64,000 nucleotides of DNA from contig NC_079875.1 in assembly GCF_029227915.1 (NCBI RefSeq), positions 6,138,001-6,202,000 of the forward strand, in the 5' to 3' direction. Of this stretch, positions 24,566 through 35,125 are shown piece after piece. Numbering within the stretch: position 1 is the stretch's first letter; every line of letters starts with the position of its first letter. The notes under the pieces are model-generated. The model was not told where the DNA came from. It worked only from the letters and a program-made list of their open reading frames with translations, and did not search any database. Made by a program: the position numbers and the translations under genes. This stretch comes from Hydractinia symbiolongicarpus (taxonomy: Eukaryota > Cnidaria > Hydrozoa > Anthoathecata > Hydractiniidae).

Positions 24566-24856
24566 TTAGTTCGTATTTTGTTCACTTGATGTTGTATTTA
24601 ATTGTTCTGACAGTTTCTTTGTACTATTTGAGACTGGATATATGCTTCTGAATTCTTGTTGACAATTCGAAAACGCCATTCCAAGACCCATTCCACTGCC
24701 AAATGCAACAGGCCATATTTTACGTTGAAATAATGCAAGTGAAAAAAAAACACCAATTCCAATTCCCGATGCAGTTTTTAGTAGGGTATCGCTAATACAT
24801 CTGTCATATTTCGCACCAAGTTCATCTTCACTTTGTTGAGTTATATATGGAGACAT
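24566..24856 (-). CDS. MICOS10: MICOS complex subunit Mic10
   Basis: A single open frame of 96 codons plus stop, no introns. Mic10 is a small inner-mitochondrial-membrane protein of the MICOS complex. It bends the membrane and holds cristae junctions. The sequence shows the family layout: an N-terminal ELGAKYDRC segment (about 12-20), then two transmembrane stretches with glycine-rich motifs, GIGIGVFFSLALF (first) and GSGMGLGMAFSNCQ (second), joined by a short basic loop (QRKIWP). These motifs let the helices oligomerise. The start Met gives a ten-residue lead before the conserved region, and a C-terminal Ser/Thr/Asn-rich tail of about 25 residues extends past the usual length (the family is near 78). 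No presequence, as expected. It lies 773 bp downstream of NCBP2 on the same strand. A retrocopy is possible because it has no introns, but the frame is intact. Confidence 0.93.
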   Translation of the reverse strand: MSPYITQQSEDELGAKYDRCISDTLLKTASGIGIGVFFSLALFQRKIWPVAFGSGMGLGMAFSNCQQEFRSIYPVSNSTKKLSEQLNTTSSEQNTN

Positions 24857-25629
24857 TTTTGCTAAACTATATCAATCAGACAAATTAAAATAAGGATAAA
24901 CAATACATAATCCTTAGAGATTTCTGATATTTGTTAAAAATTCTGACAGCTTATAATTAGCTACACCTTAGTTTTACACATAGCTTCTGCTATGTGCCGC
25001 ATAATGGCACTATGTAAAAATTATGTGCTTAATAAAAAAAGTAAAAATGAATGTTCAGGTTAAATCAAGCAATCCGATTGCCTGTCTACCCATTACATCT
25101 TAAATACACACAAGAAACAAGGATTCCTATATTTTAAATAGAAATAATTTACAGTACAGCCAAACTATGTAAAGATTAACTATCAGAAAGCCTCTTTTTC
25201 ATGAAACAAATAAAATCATTAAACATTTAAAGCATGCTGGTGTAAACAATGGAGACCATAGCATGATAGCAGTAACAGACAAAAATTCAAAAAAGGAAGA
25301 GAATTCAAATTTAAAGAGACATAACACTCTGTAATTCTGTAACCACTGCAAAAAAAAAAAAAAAAAGAGGCGATTGATCCAATGGGTTAAAAACATTAAA
25401 ATTACAGAAAAAATGACAACAATAACAATAACAAAATATACTCAAAACATTTTTTTTAACTCTTGCTGTTAGAGTACAAGGAACACCTTCTTCCACATCG
25501 TATATACACACACACAGTAATCCTTATTGACAATTATAGTGGACAGTATCTATAGATAAAAATCACCATCTTGTACACCAAAAATGCATGTCATTGTAAA
25601 TTCTATATTTAATATATCCTTGATACAGA
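24857..25629. other. Interval between MICOS10 and NCBP2
   Basis: Contains the MICOS10 upstream region and NCBP2 3' flank. Features seen: an A-run of about 18 at 25350-25367 and a short (CA)n near 25508-25516. No coding exon. Confidence 0.4.
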
Positions 25630-26097
25630 TTAATCTTCCATATCAAAATGATCATGACTCCTGTTTTTCTCTTGTAGTAAACGTTTTCCCCAGCCGCCAC
25701 GTCCAATATCATAATCTGACCGGTATTCATCTCTAACTTGACCACCACTTCTTCCTCTACCATACTGTCTACCTTCTTCAAAACCTGCATCCCAATCAGT
25801 ACGAACAACGCGATCATCCAATCTTGTACCATTTACATATCTCACAGCATTTTCTGCACCCTCTCGAAAATAATATTCTACAAAGCAAAATCCACAAGGT
25901 GTCTTATTATTTCGATCAAGTCCCATTATTATACGCTTCACATCTCCAGACTTTGAAAATAATTCATAAAGTTGTTCTTCTGAAGTATAAAATGACATGT
26001 TTCCAACATATAAAGTTGTACTGTCCTCTAATTTTTTCTCCAGGTCCTTACGAGAGCCTTTGAAATGTTGATCACGATATGCACTCAGCCCTGCCAT
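25630..26097 (-). CDS. NCBP2: Nuclear cap-binding protein subunit 2 (CBP20)
   Basis: A single-exon open frame of 155 codons. CBP20 binds the 7-methylguanosine cap of nuclear transcripts as a dimer with CBP80 and acts in splicing, export and 3'-end processing. The N-terminal YRDQHFKG motif (7-14) carries a cap-stacking Tyr. The RRM follows with RNP2 LYVGNM (29-34) and RNP1 GFCFVEYY (69-76). Behind it come RTDWDAGF and the hallmark [19 protein letters not shown] segment that orders on cap binding. Length matches the family (about 156). I chose the ATG at 26097 because it sits just before the conserved SAYRDQ. An in-frame extension upstream lacks an ATG. No introns, unlike the large genes nearby. 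A repeat begins about 50 bp upstream of the start codon, so the promoter is inside or next to it. Confidence 0.95.
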   Translation of the reverse strand: MAGLSAYRDQHFKGSRKDLEKKLEDSTTLYVGNMSFYTSEEQLYELFSKSGDVKRIIMGLDRNNKTPCGFCFVEYYFREGAENAVRYVNGTRLDDRVVRTDWDAGFEEGRQYGRGRSGGQVRDEYRSDYDIGRGGWGKRLLQEKNRSHDHFDMED

Positions 26098-26149
26098 TTC
26101 AAAGTTTTTATACACTAAATATAAGAAACTTGACAATTATAACAAAAGC

Positions 26150-27146
26150 TAAAAATATGCAGAGTTTGATATTTTCTACCAACTTCTGAATTTGGTTTTC
26201 AAAAATGTTGATTGCAAGTAGGATAAAAAAAGGATTTACTTCTTTTGGTTGGCAAACTTCACAGTTTCTTTTGAAAAGTGAACAAAGAAATAATGTGTGA
26301 ATCTAGCTTTGAACATTCTATAAGTTCTAACGATCACGGTGTGCATATTATTATCTAAACAAGCTAAATTATTCACCATAGTTTTTAAACTTTCTTTGAG
26401 ATGGGTAGATTTAATGTCGCAAAAAAACCTTTTAAGAAAAAAAAAGATATCGAAGTCGCAAATTAAAAACTAAAGAGTTCAACATCAGGGTTCGAATTAG
26501 AAAAGTAAAGTTGGTTTGCAAAAATCTCGACACTCTGTAAAAGCATTTATATCCCCGCTTAAAAATATTCAATTTGCAATTTTATCATTTCCTTTGCAAA
26601 GTGATTTGCTCGCAAATTGCGAATTGCTAATTCGAACCCTGAACATAGAATTAAAACGTGTTCTAAACTCATATTTTTTTTATTCTGTTTAATTTTAATT
26701 TGTTTCGAAAGTTTTTTTTATATACCAATTGACATTAAGCGCAACACATTTATCTTTTAACAAGGTATAATGAGTTGTCGGTAGTTCACCTTACACCTTC
26801 TGCACATCTTTGAATAGGCTATTGTTGTAAAGGTCAGGTTGCGAAAAACTTTTTTAGGAGGAATTTTAGATTTTCGTTTTTCGTAATGTATACATGACTT
26901 GAAATGTTCGAAACTCCCCTCCACGATGGAGGAACTCAACAAAAATTTGCACACATGTTTATCGATACTTGCTGCAAATAACTTTGTCACACTTTATGTA
27001 CATTTTGATTATTTAAAGAAAAAGTGAGGTTAAAACACAAAAGAGCGAGCAAAAATTCATTTTTGTACAAATTTTTAAATTAAAAACGAACGACACGTTT
27101 TTTTCGAAAAAATGTGACAAAATATTGTTGCTATGGTAATGCTAAA
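26150..27146 (-). repeat. Dispersed repeat R1, copy 1 (interrupted)
   Basis: Two blocks, about 26150-26190 and 26757-27146, match in reverse orientation the segment 44130-44550 in an intron of PSMA1. Shared landmarks include the region reading GACAACTCATT, the CTCCATCGTGGAGGGGAGTTTCG palindromic patch (seen here in reverse, slightly diverged) and TTTCGAAAAA followed by CACATTTTGTC-like sequence. The middle of this copy (26190-26756) is absent from copy 2 and includes a TIR element (26487-26641). No protein recognised; probably a DNA-transposon derivative. Confidence 0.6.
26487..26641 (-). mobile_element. MITE with CAGGGTTCGAATTAG terminal inverted repeats, copy 1
   Basis: A 155-bp element bounded by perfect 15-bp inverted repeats, CAGGGTTCGAATTAG and CTAATTCGAACCCTG. 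AACAT flanks both sides, a candidate 5-bp target duplication. The interior is rich in GCAAATTGCGAATTG-type motifs. It is the reverse orientation of copy 2 (27150-27434) and is shorter internally. Confidence 0.75.
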
Positions 27147-27149
27147 GTG

Positions 27150-27434
27150 CAGGGTTCGAATTAGCAGTTCGCAATTCGCAATTTGCGAATCGAAATGCCA
27201 TTTTTGCAAATCACTTTGCGAAAAAAATGATAAAATTGTAAATCGAATATTTTTAATTGGTGGCAAAAAAATGCTTTTTAGATCGCATTTTAAGAGTTTA
27301 AGAACGAAAAATGGCGATAGAAAAGCTTCTTTAGATCACAAGGTGTTCCAAGGCCACATCTATATGGTGGTTTACTTCGTTACAAAGTGCCAAAATTTTT
27401 GCGAACCGACTTTACTTTTCTATTTCGAACCCTG
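27150..27434 (+). mobile_element. MITE with CAGGGTTCGAATTAG terminal repeats, copy 2
   Basis: A 285-bp element starting CAGGGTTCGAATTAGCAG and ending TTTCGAACCCTG. Just inside the left end is a short palindromic GCAATTCGCAATTTGCGAA stretch. The interior carries one and a half copies of a unit reading TTTAGATCGCATTTTAAGAG with a following AAGAACGAAAAATGGCGATAG. That unit is amplified in copy 3 (46826-47603). It abuts repeat R1. No matching target duplication seen. Confidence 0.7.
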
Positions 27435-27479
27435 AATTATATAGGTTTTTGTGATTTTCTGGGCTAGCCACTTTAAATA

Positions 27480-27480
27480 T

Positions 27481-27549
<69 letters not shown>

Positions 27550-27563
27550 TTATTATTATTATT
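27480..27563 (+). repeat. (ATT)n microsatellite
   Basis: About 27 consecutive ATT units with one interruption near 27549. A similar ATT run is the tail of the SINE at 13899-14176. Here I see no clear SINE body attached. Confidence 0.9.
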
Positions 27564-28067
27564 AGCCTGAATGTAATGTTACATGTAAACGCATTTCACA
27601 ATGTTGCGTAATGAAGTCATGTTTACATAAAAAAACTTCATGTGTCTGTTGTTATCACAAAATATCAAATGTAATATTCCGAAAAAATATTAACACTCTT
27701 TTTACCGCGCTCAAAAGTTTAGATATTTACAACCATGTACACATTTTAATATCTTGCTATAAAAATATTTAATTCTTCTCAGAAACATTTGTTAGTTTTG
27801 GTTTTTCTTGCAAGTGTTTTTTTTATTGTGCTAAAAAGTTTTAAATCTCAAAAATATTTGTTTTTCTCATAGTGCTAAAAAACGTTTTACAAGTGTTTTT
27901 TTTTTACATTTTATTACATCGTGCCAAAAATTCCCATTCGTGTTTTTTTTCACTTGGAGAAGTTTTTACAGCACATTAAAAAGTATGCCCAGTGTAAACG
28001 TAGTATTAAAATTGCTCTTCCCCATAAAGGTTTGCATATTTAATTAGATAAACAACTGGTGAGTAGC

Positions 28068-28547
28068 AGGGTGACCACTAAAAAAATGAGAACAAAACTA
28101 AGGATATTAAGGAGAATTAAGGAGACAAATTGACACTTTTTAAGCATGTTTTGCTGCGAACGAAATAAAAAAATAAAGAAATAAGGATAATTAAGAAGAA
28201 AATCAATTTTAGTTCTCTATCTTTAATGTTACATACTGTGTTCTATGATCAGAAAATTATACATGATATACAAATATTATGTATATACTATATTTGTATA
28301 TCATGTATAGTTATGCCTTAAAAGATAAAAAAGATTTCAGGTAACAGAAAAAAATATGTCTTATTTCACTGGTGATAAACAATCCATGAACACAATTCCG
28401 AAAAATTACGATCAGAAAAATTAAGAAATAAGGAGAAATTAAGGAGAATAGCTAAAATTTCAATTTTTTAAAGCATATTTAAGTACTTTTAAGGAGATTT
28501 TCTTTTTCTAAGGTTATTTAAGGAATTTAAGGAGGAGTGGTCACCCT
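28068..28547. mobile_element. MITE with AGGGTGACCACT terminal inverted repeats
   Basis: About 480 bp bounded by AGGGTGACCACT and AGTGGTCACCCT. The interior is AT-rich with repeated AATTAAGGAGA motifs near both ends and a long perfect palindrome in the middle (28258-28309). No coding capacity, so it would depend on an autonomous partner. Target duplication is not clear. Confidence 0.75.
28258..28309. repeat. 19-bp perfect hairpin inside the MITE
   Basis: Left arm TATACATGATATACAAATA (28258-28276) and its exact reverse complement at 28291-28309, with a 14-nt loop. It lies near the centre of the MITE at 28068-28547. Confidence 0.85.
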
Positions 28548-28849
28548 AAGTAGGTAAAGATTAAAGAGGTTATACATAATATGCTTGTGTTGTTTTGAAA
28601 GGTATATTTATGCAGCAAGTTATTCTCCTCCCACTCAAAATAATGTAAAAAAGGAAACTTTTTTAAAAAAAACTTAGTGTTTTTTAATGTCTTTTCCGCA
28701 GTCTTGTAAGAAAATCTAAATAAATCTAAGTGCAAATCTTTTTTACAGAATATAGTTTAGTTCAATACTTGAAGTTTTTTTGCAGCATTAAAGTTATTTA
28801 AATATCATACGGAGGAGGGTGTTACGACAAGCATACTCTGCGTTGTTTT

Positions 28850-29680
28850 TTATCATTTTTTCTATGGTATTAGTCTTTCTCAGGAATATTTGAGTAGTTG
28901 TGTGATGATTTGCATCTGTAAATCAAGTAACGTGTAAGATGCACGTGCAAAGGAAGATACACATGTGATACGTGCTCCAAGGTTAATCTTTGTTGCGCAT
29001 TGATTTTGCGGTAGAAAAGTGGGTAACGTTTTGAATCGTGAATCTCAAACACGATGATAGAGCGTCTACGTATAGGCGACTCTCTCAATCTTAACTTCCT
29101 TTTCTACATGTCCGAAATAGTATGCATGGCTATACAGTCATTTTCAAAAGTGTAATGTTTATTTTTCAGGTCATCCAAGAAAATAGGGAAAAATATGCTT
29201 CGTTTTCAAATTAAAAAAAATCTTTACCATGTGGCTTAAACAGAAAAATATACAGAAAAAAATATACAGAAAAAAAATTATACCGCAACTTATTTTTGTT
29301 TTTAAAATTGTTTGATAAAAATAACACTTGCAGCATAAACAAAAAATTCGGACAATTGGACAACAATTGGAAACCAAAGAAAAATTCTATGGTTTCCAAT
29401 TGTTTTGTTAAATAAAGAAATCATCTACAATTAATTCCATGATAAAATGTCTGTTCAGTCTGTAAGTGCAGTTTTGCAGACTTGCTTTATCCGTGCTCCG
29501 TCGTCATTCACCTTCGCATTAGTTAAGAAGCAAATGGCTGGATTTCTTGTGTAAGACCTGGTTACCAACGACTAAGGGGCCGGGCAAAAGACATTTATGT
29601 CAACATAGTTCTTTTAATTAAGTCAGGAGTCTGTGAATTAGCTGGAATGTTCTGGTTGGCTATGAATAGGCTTGCTTGTG
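28850..29680 (+). repeat. Dispersed repeat R2, copy A
   Basis: About 0.8 kb that recurs in inverted orientation at 37630-38400 inside a PSMA1 intron. Matching stretches include the GACTCTCTCAATCTTAACTTCC area (29077-29100), the block around CATCCAAGAAAATAGG, and the block with GGATTTCTTGTGTAAGACCTGG. Identity looks moderate, with indels. It contains a 15-bp hairpin at 29362-29404 that is only half preserved in copy B. No recognised protein. Confidence 0.65.
29362..29404. repeat. 15-bp perfect hairpin
   Basis: AACAATTGGAAACCA and its exact reverse complement separated by 13 nt, inside repeat R2 copy A. Confidence 0.8.
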
Positions 29681-29723
29681 GACTAAAAGGACCAGGACTA
29701 TTCAATAATTCTAAGATCTAAAA

Positions 29724-29909
29724 GTGTCTGACCAAGATGGAAATCTTTCAGACATTTTGTCCGAAGAAATTTTGAGACGAGCTATGGACATGTACGAAAA
29801 TGTGGTGGACATTTTGTCTGACGAGTCTCCAAAAATTATTTCAAGGGCTGCCATTGCATGCTACAAAAAGGATTTTATTCTGAAAAAGACTGGGTATCAA
29901 CTATTTTAA
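29724..29909 (+). other. Orphan 61-codon open frame, unknown
   Basis: Open frame starting at a GTG after an acceptor-like ctaaaag and ending in TAA. It encodes an acidic, helical-looking peptide (LSDILSEEILRRAMDMYENV, later ISRAAIACYKKDF). Composition is more protein-like than the surrounding frames. I do not recognise it. It could be a last exon, or a fragment carried by the adjacent repeat. Confidence 0.25.
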
Positions 29910-31639
29910 TCAAAAGACTATACATTTGAGCTAGCGTATTTTCACCATAACAATAATGATAATGAATAAAGGTGTACCACAATAATAATCAATCTTGTTT
30001 TTCACTTGAAGTATAACTATTTTAGCAAAAAATAATCTCTGGTACATGCTCCTATAGCTACATTTTCTTGACAAACTTTTTGAGCTGTGGCTACAAGACA
30101 GGCAAGAGATAAAAAAAATTATTGAAATACTACAACACTAAATTCCATTTATTTCTTTTTATTTCTATCAAAGCTTAACCTCTCAACCTCCAAGTCCAGT
30201 CCAGGAATAAGTTGATTGATGAAAAGTATTAAAATCTGTCATTTTGGCCTACCTTTTAAGGGTGGTGTAAGTATGAACATACATTTTTTTACATGCAAAC
30301 GTGTGGGGCCTGTTCCTATTTTGCAACCATATTTAGCTGTTTATGGCTAGCTAGGTAGCTTTTGATTTATTAAATAGATTTGAGACATTCGTCGTGGGAA
30401 GAACAACTGTTTACATAGATAGCTACCTAAATAATCCTAAATTATATGTTCCCTATTATGGCAATCCAAACTATATGTCAACACGCTAAAGCTAAAAATT
30501 GAAAAAGTCAGCTGTTATTCTGGAACTGCACCACTAGACGTACCAATTCACAAAATTCCGGCTACTTGGGCGCCATTTCTAAAAAATTTTGGTTCATCCT
30601 TTGTGTAATAAGTCATAGCTGCTATATTATATTGTAAAAGCCAGACGCAGAGTCCTCTTAAAAAATACCAAATAAAACCCTTATCATCTTGTGTTATAAC
30701 ACTTGATGTTATTTTTCTTGATTTTAAAGATTTCAATGCTTCAATTCCACCCTTCTACCATTAAAAATCGATTCTACCAATCACTGTTAACCCGCCTAAC
30801 TTCTAGAGACCTGAGAGTAGACTGAAAAGAATTCCTAAGTATGAGGTTATGCAAAACTTAGAGAATATATATACAGTATCTGGCCTGATAGATACAAAAA
30901 CAGAGTAAATCAGTGCATGGCGCAGTATTTGTTTACTTTTCTGTCCCTTAATCTAACGAACAAGCGTTAGTTCGATATTGACGTAACCAGTGTCCATGAA
31001 CAAAACCAATTTTAACTAAAATTCAACAATGTTTATCCCAGTCAACAACACAATGTTTATATACTAACATATTATCATACTTTATACGATCTATACATAA
31101 AAGTTACCAAAATAAGATACGATCAATCGTTCTCCTTTATCTCTCCGATTTTGCGGTTCAAAGCCAAGCGGATAGGGGCAGTTTCATTGTGGTCTCTCAG
31201 GTCTCTCTTTGACTTCCTCAAAGTGATTTGTATAACATCGTCTCTGGACTTGCTACCCGAGGAATGCGGTTGTATGTGGTTAGGTATTCATCGGTTGCGG
31301 ATGAACAAATCAGTTGCAATATGCTGACCATGTATCAACAGTATGAAAATGTATAGCAGAGTAGCTTCTGTAGAGTAGCATGAAATACTGTTGGCGTCCC
31401 TACGATTCATCGCCTTTATATATTAGATAAGCAAGATCAACAGCCGGTATAGGTGTGTTTTGTGAAGCACCTTTTTTGGACCTTTTAAACGACCGCTAGG
31501 CAAATGTTTTTTCTATCAAGTATTCTCCTGCATGACACTAAGCTCTTTATAATCCACAGATGGATTTTTTCCTGTATTTTGGTCTCGAGAGTACAGGATT
31601 TCTCAATCAGTTAGCCAACAATTATTAGTTCTAATGTTA
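29910..31639. other. Intergenic stretch with one orphan exon candidate
   Basis: Apart from the exon-like segment at 30548-30755 no gene is visible. The sequence from about 31100 to 31640 is less AT-rich and may be old retroelement sequence continuous with the relic that starts at 31640. Confidence 0.35.
30548..30755 (-). other. Orphan exon candidate encoding a hydrophobic segment
   Basis: Minus strand: an acceptor (ccattaaaaa-type tract, then ATGGTAG) precedes 30755 and an open frame follows. It reads KGGIEALKSLKSRKITSS and then FIWYFLRGLCVWLLQYNIAA, a plausible transmembrane helix, followed by MTYYTKDEPKFFRNGAQ. A donor-like GTAGCC follows at 30565, or the frame closes with TGA at 30548. 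It looks like one exon of a small membrane protein. I could not identify the family or find partner exons. Confidence 0.3.
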
Positions 31640-32910
31640 AGTGTCTGCACTACTCTCTGTAAAAAAGGCGAAGTCAAACGGTTTACCAGACGTATACATG
31701 TGTAGTAACTCGAGATCTAACTGATGATTCCATTTCTCTACCAAAGGGTTTTTGATCTTCACACAAGTTTACACACGATGACGAAAGATTCGTTTAAGTT
31801 TCTATTATCAAATGCTTCCGAAATTTGCCAGCTTTCTCGTCACGGATTATGGTGGTGGTCGTAAAGGATGAATGAATGTTGCGTATAGTGACACATAGTA
31901 CAGTATGACTGATATTGTTGATGGTAATGAAAAACTGTAGATTTTGTTGACGGTAATGACGATTGCTGAAGAATCTCTGAAAGCATTTTTTAATGCATTA
32001 CAATATTTGCATTGATTAACAACATTCGGAATGACAGTGTCTACAGAAATCCAATTAAAATAATGCTTAAATAATTCATTAAGTTGGTTTTTCGTGACAT
32101 GATCGTAATGTATGTGTAACTTAATAACATTTCCAGGTATAATGTCTCCTGGTATTATCAAGTAGCAGTCAGGTAGCAATGTATGTCCTTGATGTTTCTA
32201 GCCTATCTCGACGTCCTCGTTCCTTGTGTGAGGTAACAGCGTTCAAGAAGGGCATCCTTTCCTTACGAACGAAACAGTATTGACGACATAAGTAGCGGTT
32301 TTTTTACAAAGGTACATATCTGGTTTGTAGCATCATGACACAACTGTCGAAGGCGAGCACCATAATCATAATTACTAATTTCATTTTTAAAAGTATTAAA
32401 AATTTAAAATCATAGTATTTCATGCCTGGTACACATATATGTATACGAAACGCGACTTGTCATTTCGTAAAACAGCTGATGTAGCAAAAAAAGATTTCAT
32501 GTTGTATGAACTATGGTTTCGAACCGTATGGTAAAAACTTCCCATCAAGTGATATCTGCTGTGGACTAAGGTGTATATCATTTTTATTTGCTTTGCAAAA
32601 TGGAACCGCGACTAATATATCATACTCTACTAAGTCTGTAACTAGTCCATCAATAGGAAGTTTTATGTTCCCAATTACCATGTCAAATACAACTTCTCCG
32701 TCCAGTTCGATGATTGTCTTTCAACTTGTCTTGCAGCATGATTGGTCGACTTTTTGTCAATAGCAGCATCTATATCAATAACAACTTTCACTATGAAATG
32801 CTTGTGGAAATCATAGAAGACTGGGGATAATTTGCATGTAACTTCGCTGATTGAAACAAAACCGTGTGGTTCAATTAAATGTAAGAGTGGAGGAGACTGT
32901 TTAAACACAA
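31640..32910 (-). pseudogene. Degenerate LTR-retroelement pol fragments
   Basis: Read on the minus strand, the right part (32910-32500) gives retropepsin-like and flanking sequence in two shifted frames, with VVFDMVIGNIKLPIDGLVTD and DILVAVPFCKANKND as the clearest pieces. The next part (32179-31847) is an integrase zinc-binding module (KLHIHYDHVTKNQLNELF and CKYCNALKNAF). A short later piece near 31760-31700 resembles an integrase helix (NPLVEKWNHQLDLELL). The polymerase between protease and integrase is missing, so the copy is internally deleted as well as frameshifted. Superfamily not resolved. Confidence 0.5.
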
Positions 32911-35125
32911 CAATTTAAAGTAAGTCAACTTCAACTGAAAGCGTTTCTGCGACCTCCATCTTATCAGGTTTCTAGATGAACTAACAGGAGAAAGCACCTG
33001 ACACTGAAAGGGTCCTCCCTGCAGATTAACACAAAACATAATTTTTAATGCGGTTTAATACTTTTTGGCTGTTGGTATATTAGAATCGTTGGTATTCCTG
33101 CGGCGAGACTGAAACGATGATTATCTCGTCATTCTCTACAACGACTTTTTCATAAATAAGGCCATTAGTCTACTGTAAGAAGATTATCTAATGAGTGTGC
33201 AATAACTCGCTGACATTAGGTCTTAAAGCGCTCGCCGTCTTATTGCTTGATCTTGGGTATTTTAAGAAAGTTGACTTCTGATTGCGTGAAGGAATAATGT
33301 TTTCGAACTCGTTGTCAAAGCCAGCTCAAGTTAGCACTACGTTTCTTAATGTTTCTTCCTAAAAGAAAGGGATAAAGAGATTAAACCATACATCATTTTT
33401 AAAATAATGTTCATTTGCGCTCCAGTTCTACTGTATTTATATCAGCATCATCATTTGTAAGTCTTCTGTTCTAAACAGATTGACCAAGTAAAGTTCTTTT
33501 AATTAATACATATAGCAAATTCATTGTTCAAGGTGGTAAAAGATATTACTCTGCCAGTTAGCCAAGGAGCTATTATTTTTATTCCACGTCAACACCCACT
33601 TCTTTGGTGGACGGAAACTAGCCTTTGTTTTTGGTTTGGAATGTTGACGGAAGAAACAATGTTGTAAGTATTGTAAGTACGTCTAGTAAATATATCGCCA
33701 CGTCACTCGGATGGGTGAATTTGATGCATCACCACTTAAAACCATAGAGAAGAATAATTAGACCGAACGTAGTTTCTTATTACTGTCAGAGGATATCCAA
33801 ATTTCAGGACATACAGTAAACAGTAGCCAGCTTGGAAGAAAACATAACCGAAAATAAATGCCTGTGAACGAGATTGGATGCTCGAAAAGTAAATGTACAA
33901 AAACCAGATGCTTGTTTAAATTCAAACCCGAATTCCAGAAGGAAAATATCTTAAAAATATCTTGCTTAATTAGTGTTTTTCCAAATAAACATCTAAAATG
34001 TATACAATTAGATAAAAATGAAAAATTATTTACATGAAATAGACCCATTCTCATTCGTAAAAGAGGTACAATAATCAAGCTCTTAGTCGGTGTTTAATCT
34101 CTTTCTCAAAGAAAAAAAAAAAAATTCAGACAAGAAATCATTCAAATCGAGCTATCCCTTCAGCCATCATATAAAGCATCGCGAATAAGTATTGGAAGCG
34201 TAAGCTATAGAATCATCTTAAAAAAAAGAAACCTTTTAAACTTAAAACACGTAGCCCTGAAGAAAAATAGTAGAAATCAGCTCATCCATGATCCAAAAGC
34301 TATGAAGAATACGCTTTCTAACCAATACTCTTCAGTTTTCAGTATACTTCGTTATGCTTAGATGAACCAACTAAACCCGACCACCCGGCATTTGATAACT
34401 TGAATTGTAATGCTGAAGATCTTGTCAAAATCATCAGTGAACTTTCTTCAAAGTCAGCTTGTGATCCTGACGATTTTTCTTCTATTCTATAAGTTCGATG
34501 TACTCTTTAACGGCTCCAACCAACTTTCGAGTTGGTCGTATCAATTTTTGGCGACGGCCAACTCCAGAGAGGAGGTGCTGAAATTACAGTGCCGTTCTCG
34601 GAAAGAAGGGCGAAATAATTTGCGACCACCAAATACAAATTCTAATCTAAAAAAATACAATTACACCTGCCCTAAATAGATAATTCATGGTCACAAACAT
34701 TTCCCGACCTAAAAGGGGAATCCATGGTCGCAAATATTTTCAGCCCTCATTTCCCTCAGAAAGGCGAAAAAATTCAGATGCTCATCCAGAGAGGGTCATT
34801 GAAATTACCGTGCCTCCTCATACCCAACATCGTACATACTACGTACGTAACACAAGCCTCCTGCACGTAAACAAAATGTTTTACGAAATGGTTGACATAA
34901 GCGTGAGTTTGCAAAAACCGTGCTGCAAAACAAGAAGAGGTTTTGCCAATGAACTAATAGCCAGCTTACATGACCAAAAAACCTTTATATAGAAGTAGAT
35001 GCCATTATTATGCTTTTGTATATGTACGCTATTGTTAGGCTCGTAGCATTAATAAAGCTGTGTTCTATCCTGTTTGTAGCAAAATGCCTATCTACGATAT
35101 GCCCCCTGCTGCTCACTTTTCTTCA
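32911..35125. other. Intergenic stretch without a recognisable gene
   Basis: No exon I can support. A 101-codon open frame at 34687-34992 and the degenerate sequence before it (34480-34680) are less AT-rich than their surroundings and may be an old element, but no motif is recognisable. A short (GATA)n at 35127-35146 is the tail of the minus-strand SINE that follows. Confidence 0.35.

Noticed and set aside
27480-27563. CRISPR-like or satellite array
   Set aside because: Simple trinucleotide repeat without spacers. No CRISPR array is present anywhere in the window.
34410-34992. Two consecutive plus-strand ORFs (89 and 101 codons)
   Set aside because: They share no domain, lack splice logic and look like degenerate sequence. 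I could not support a gene.
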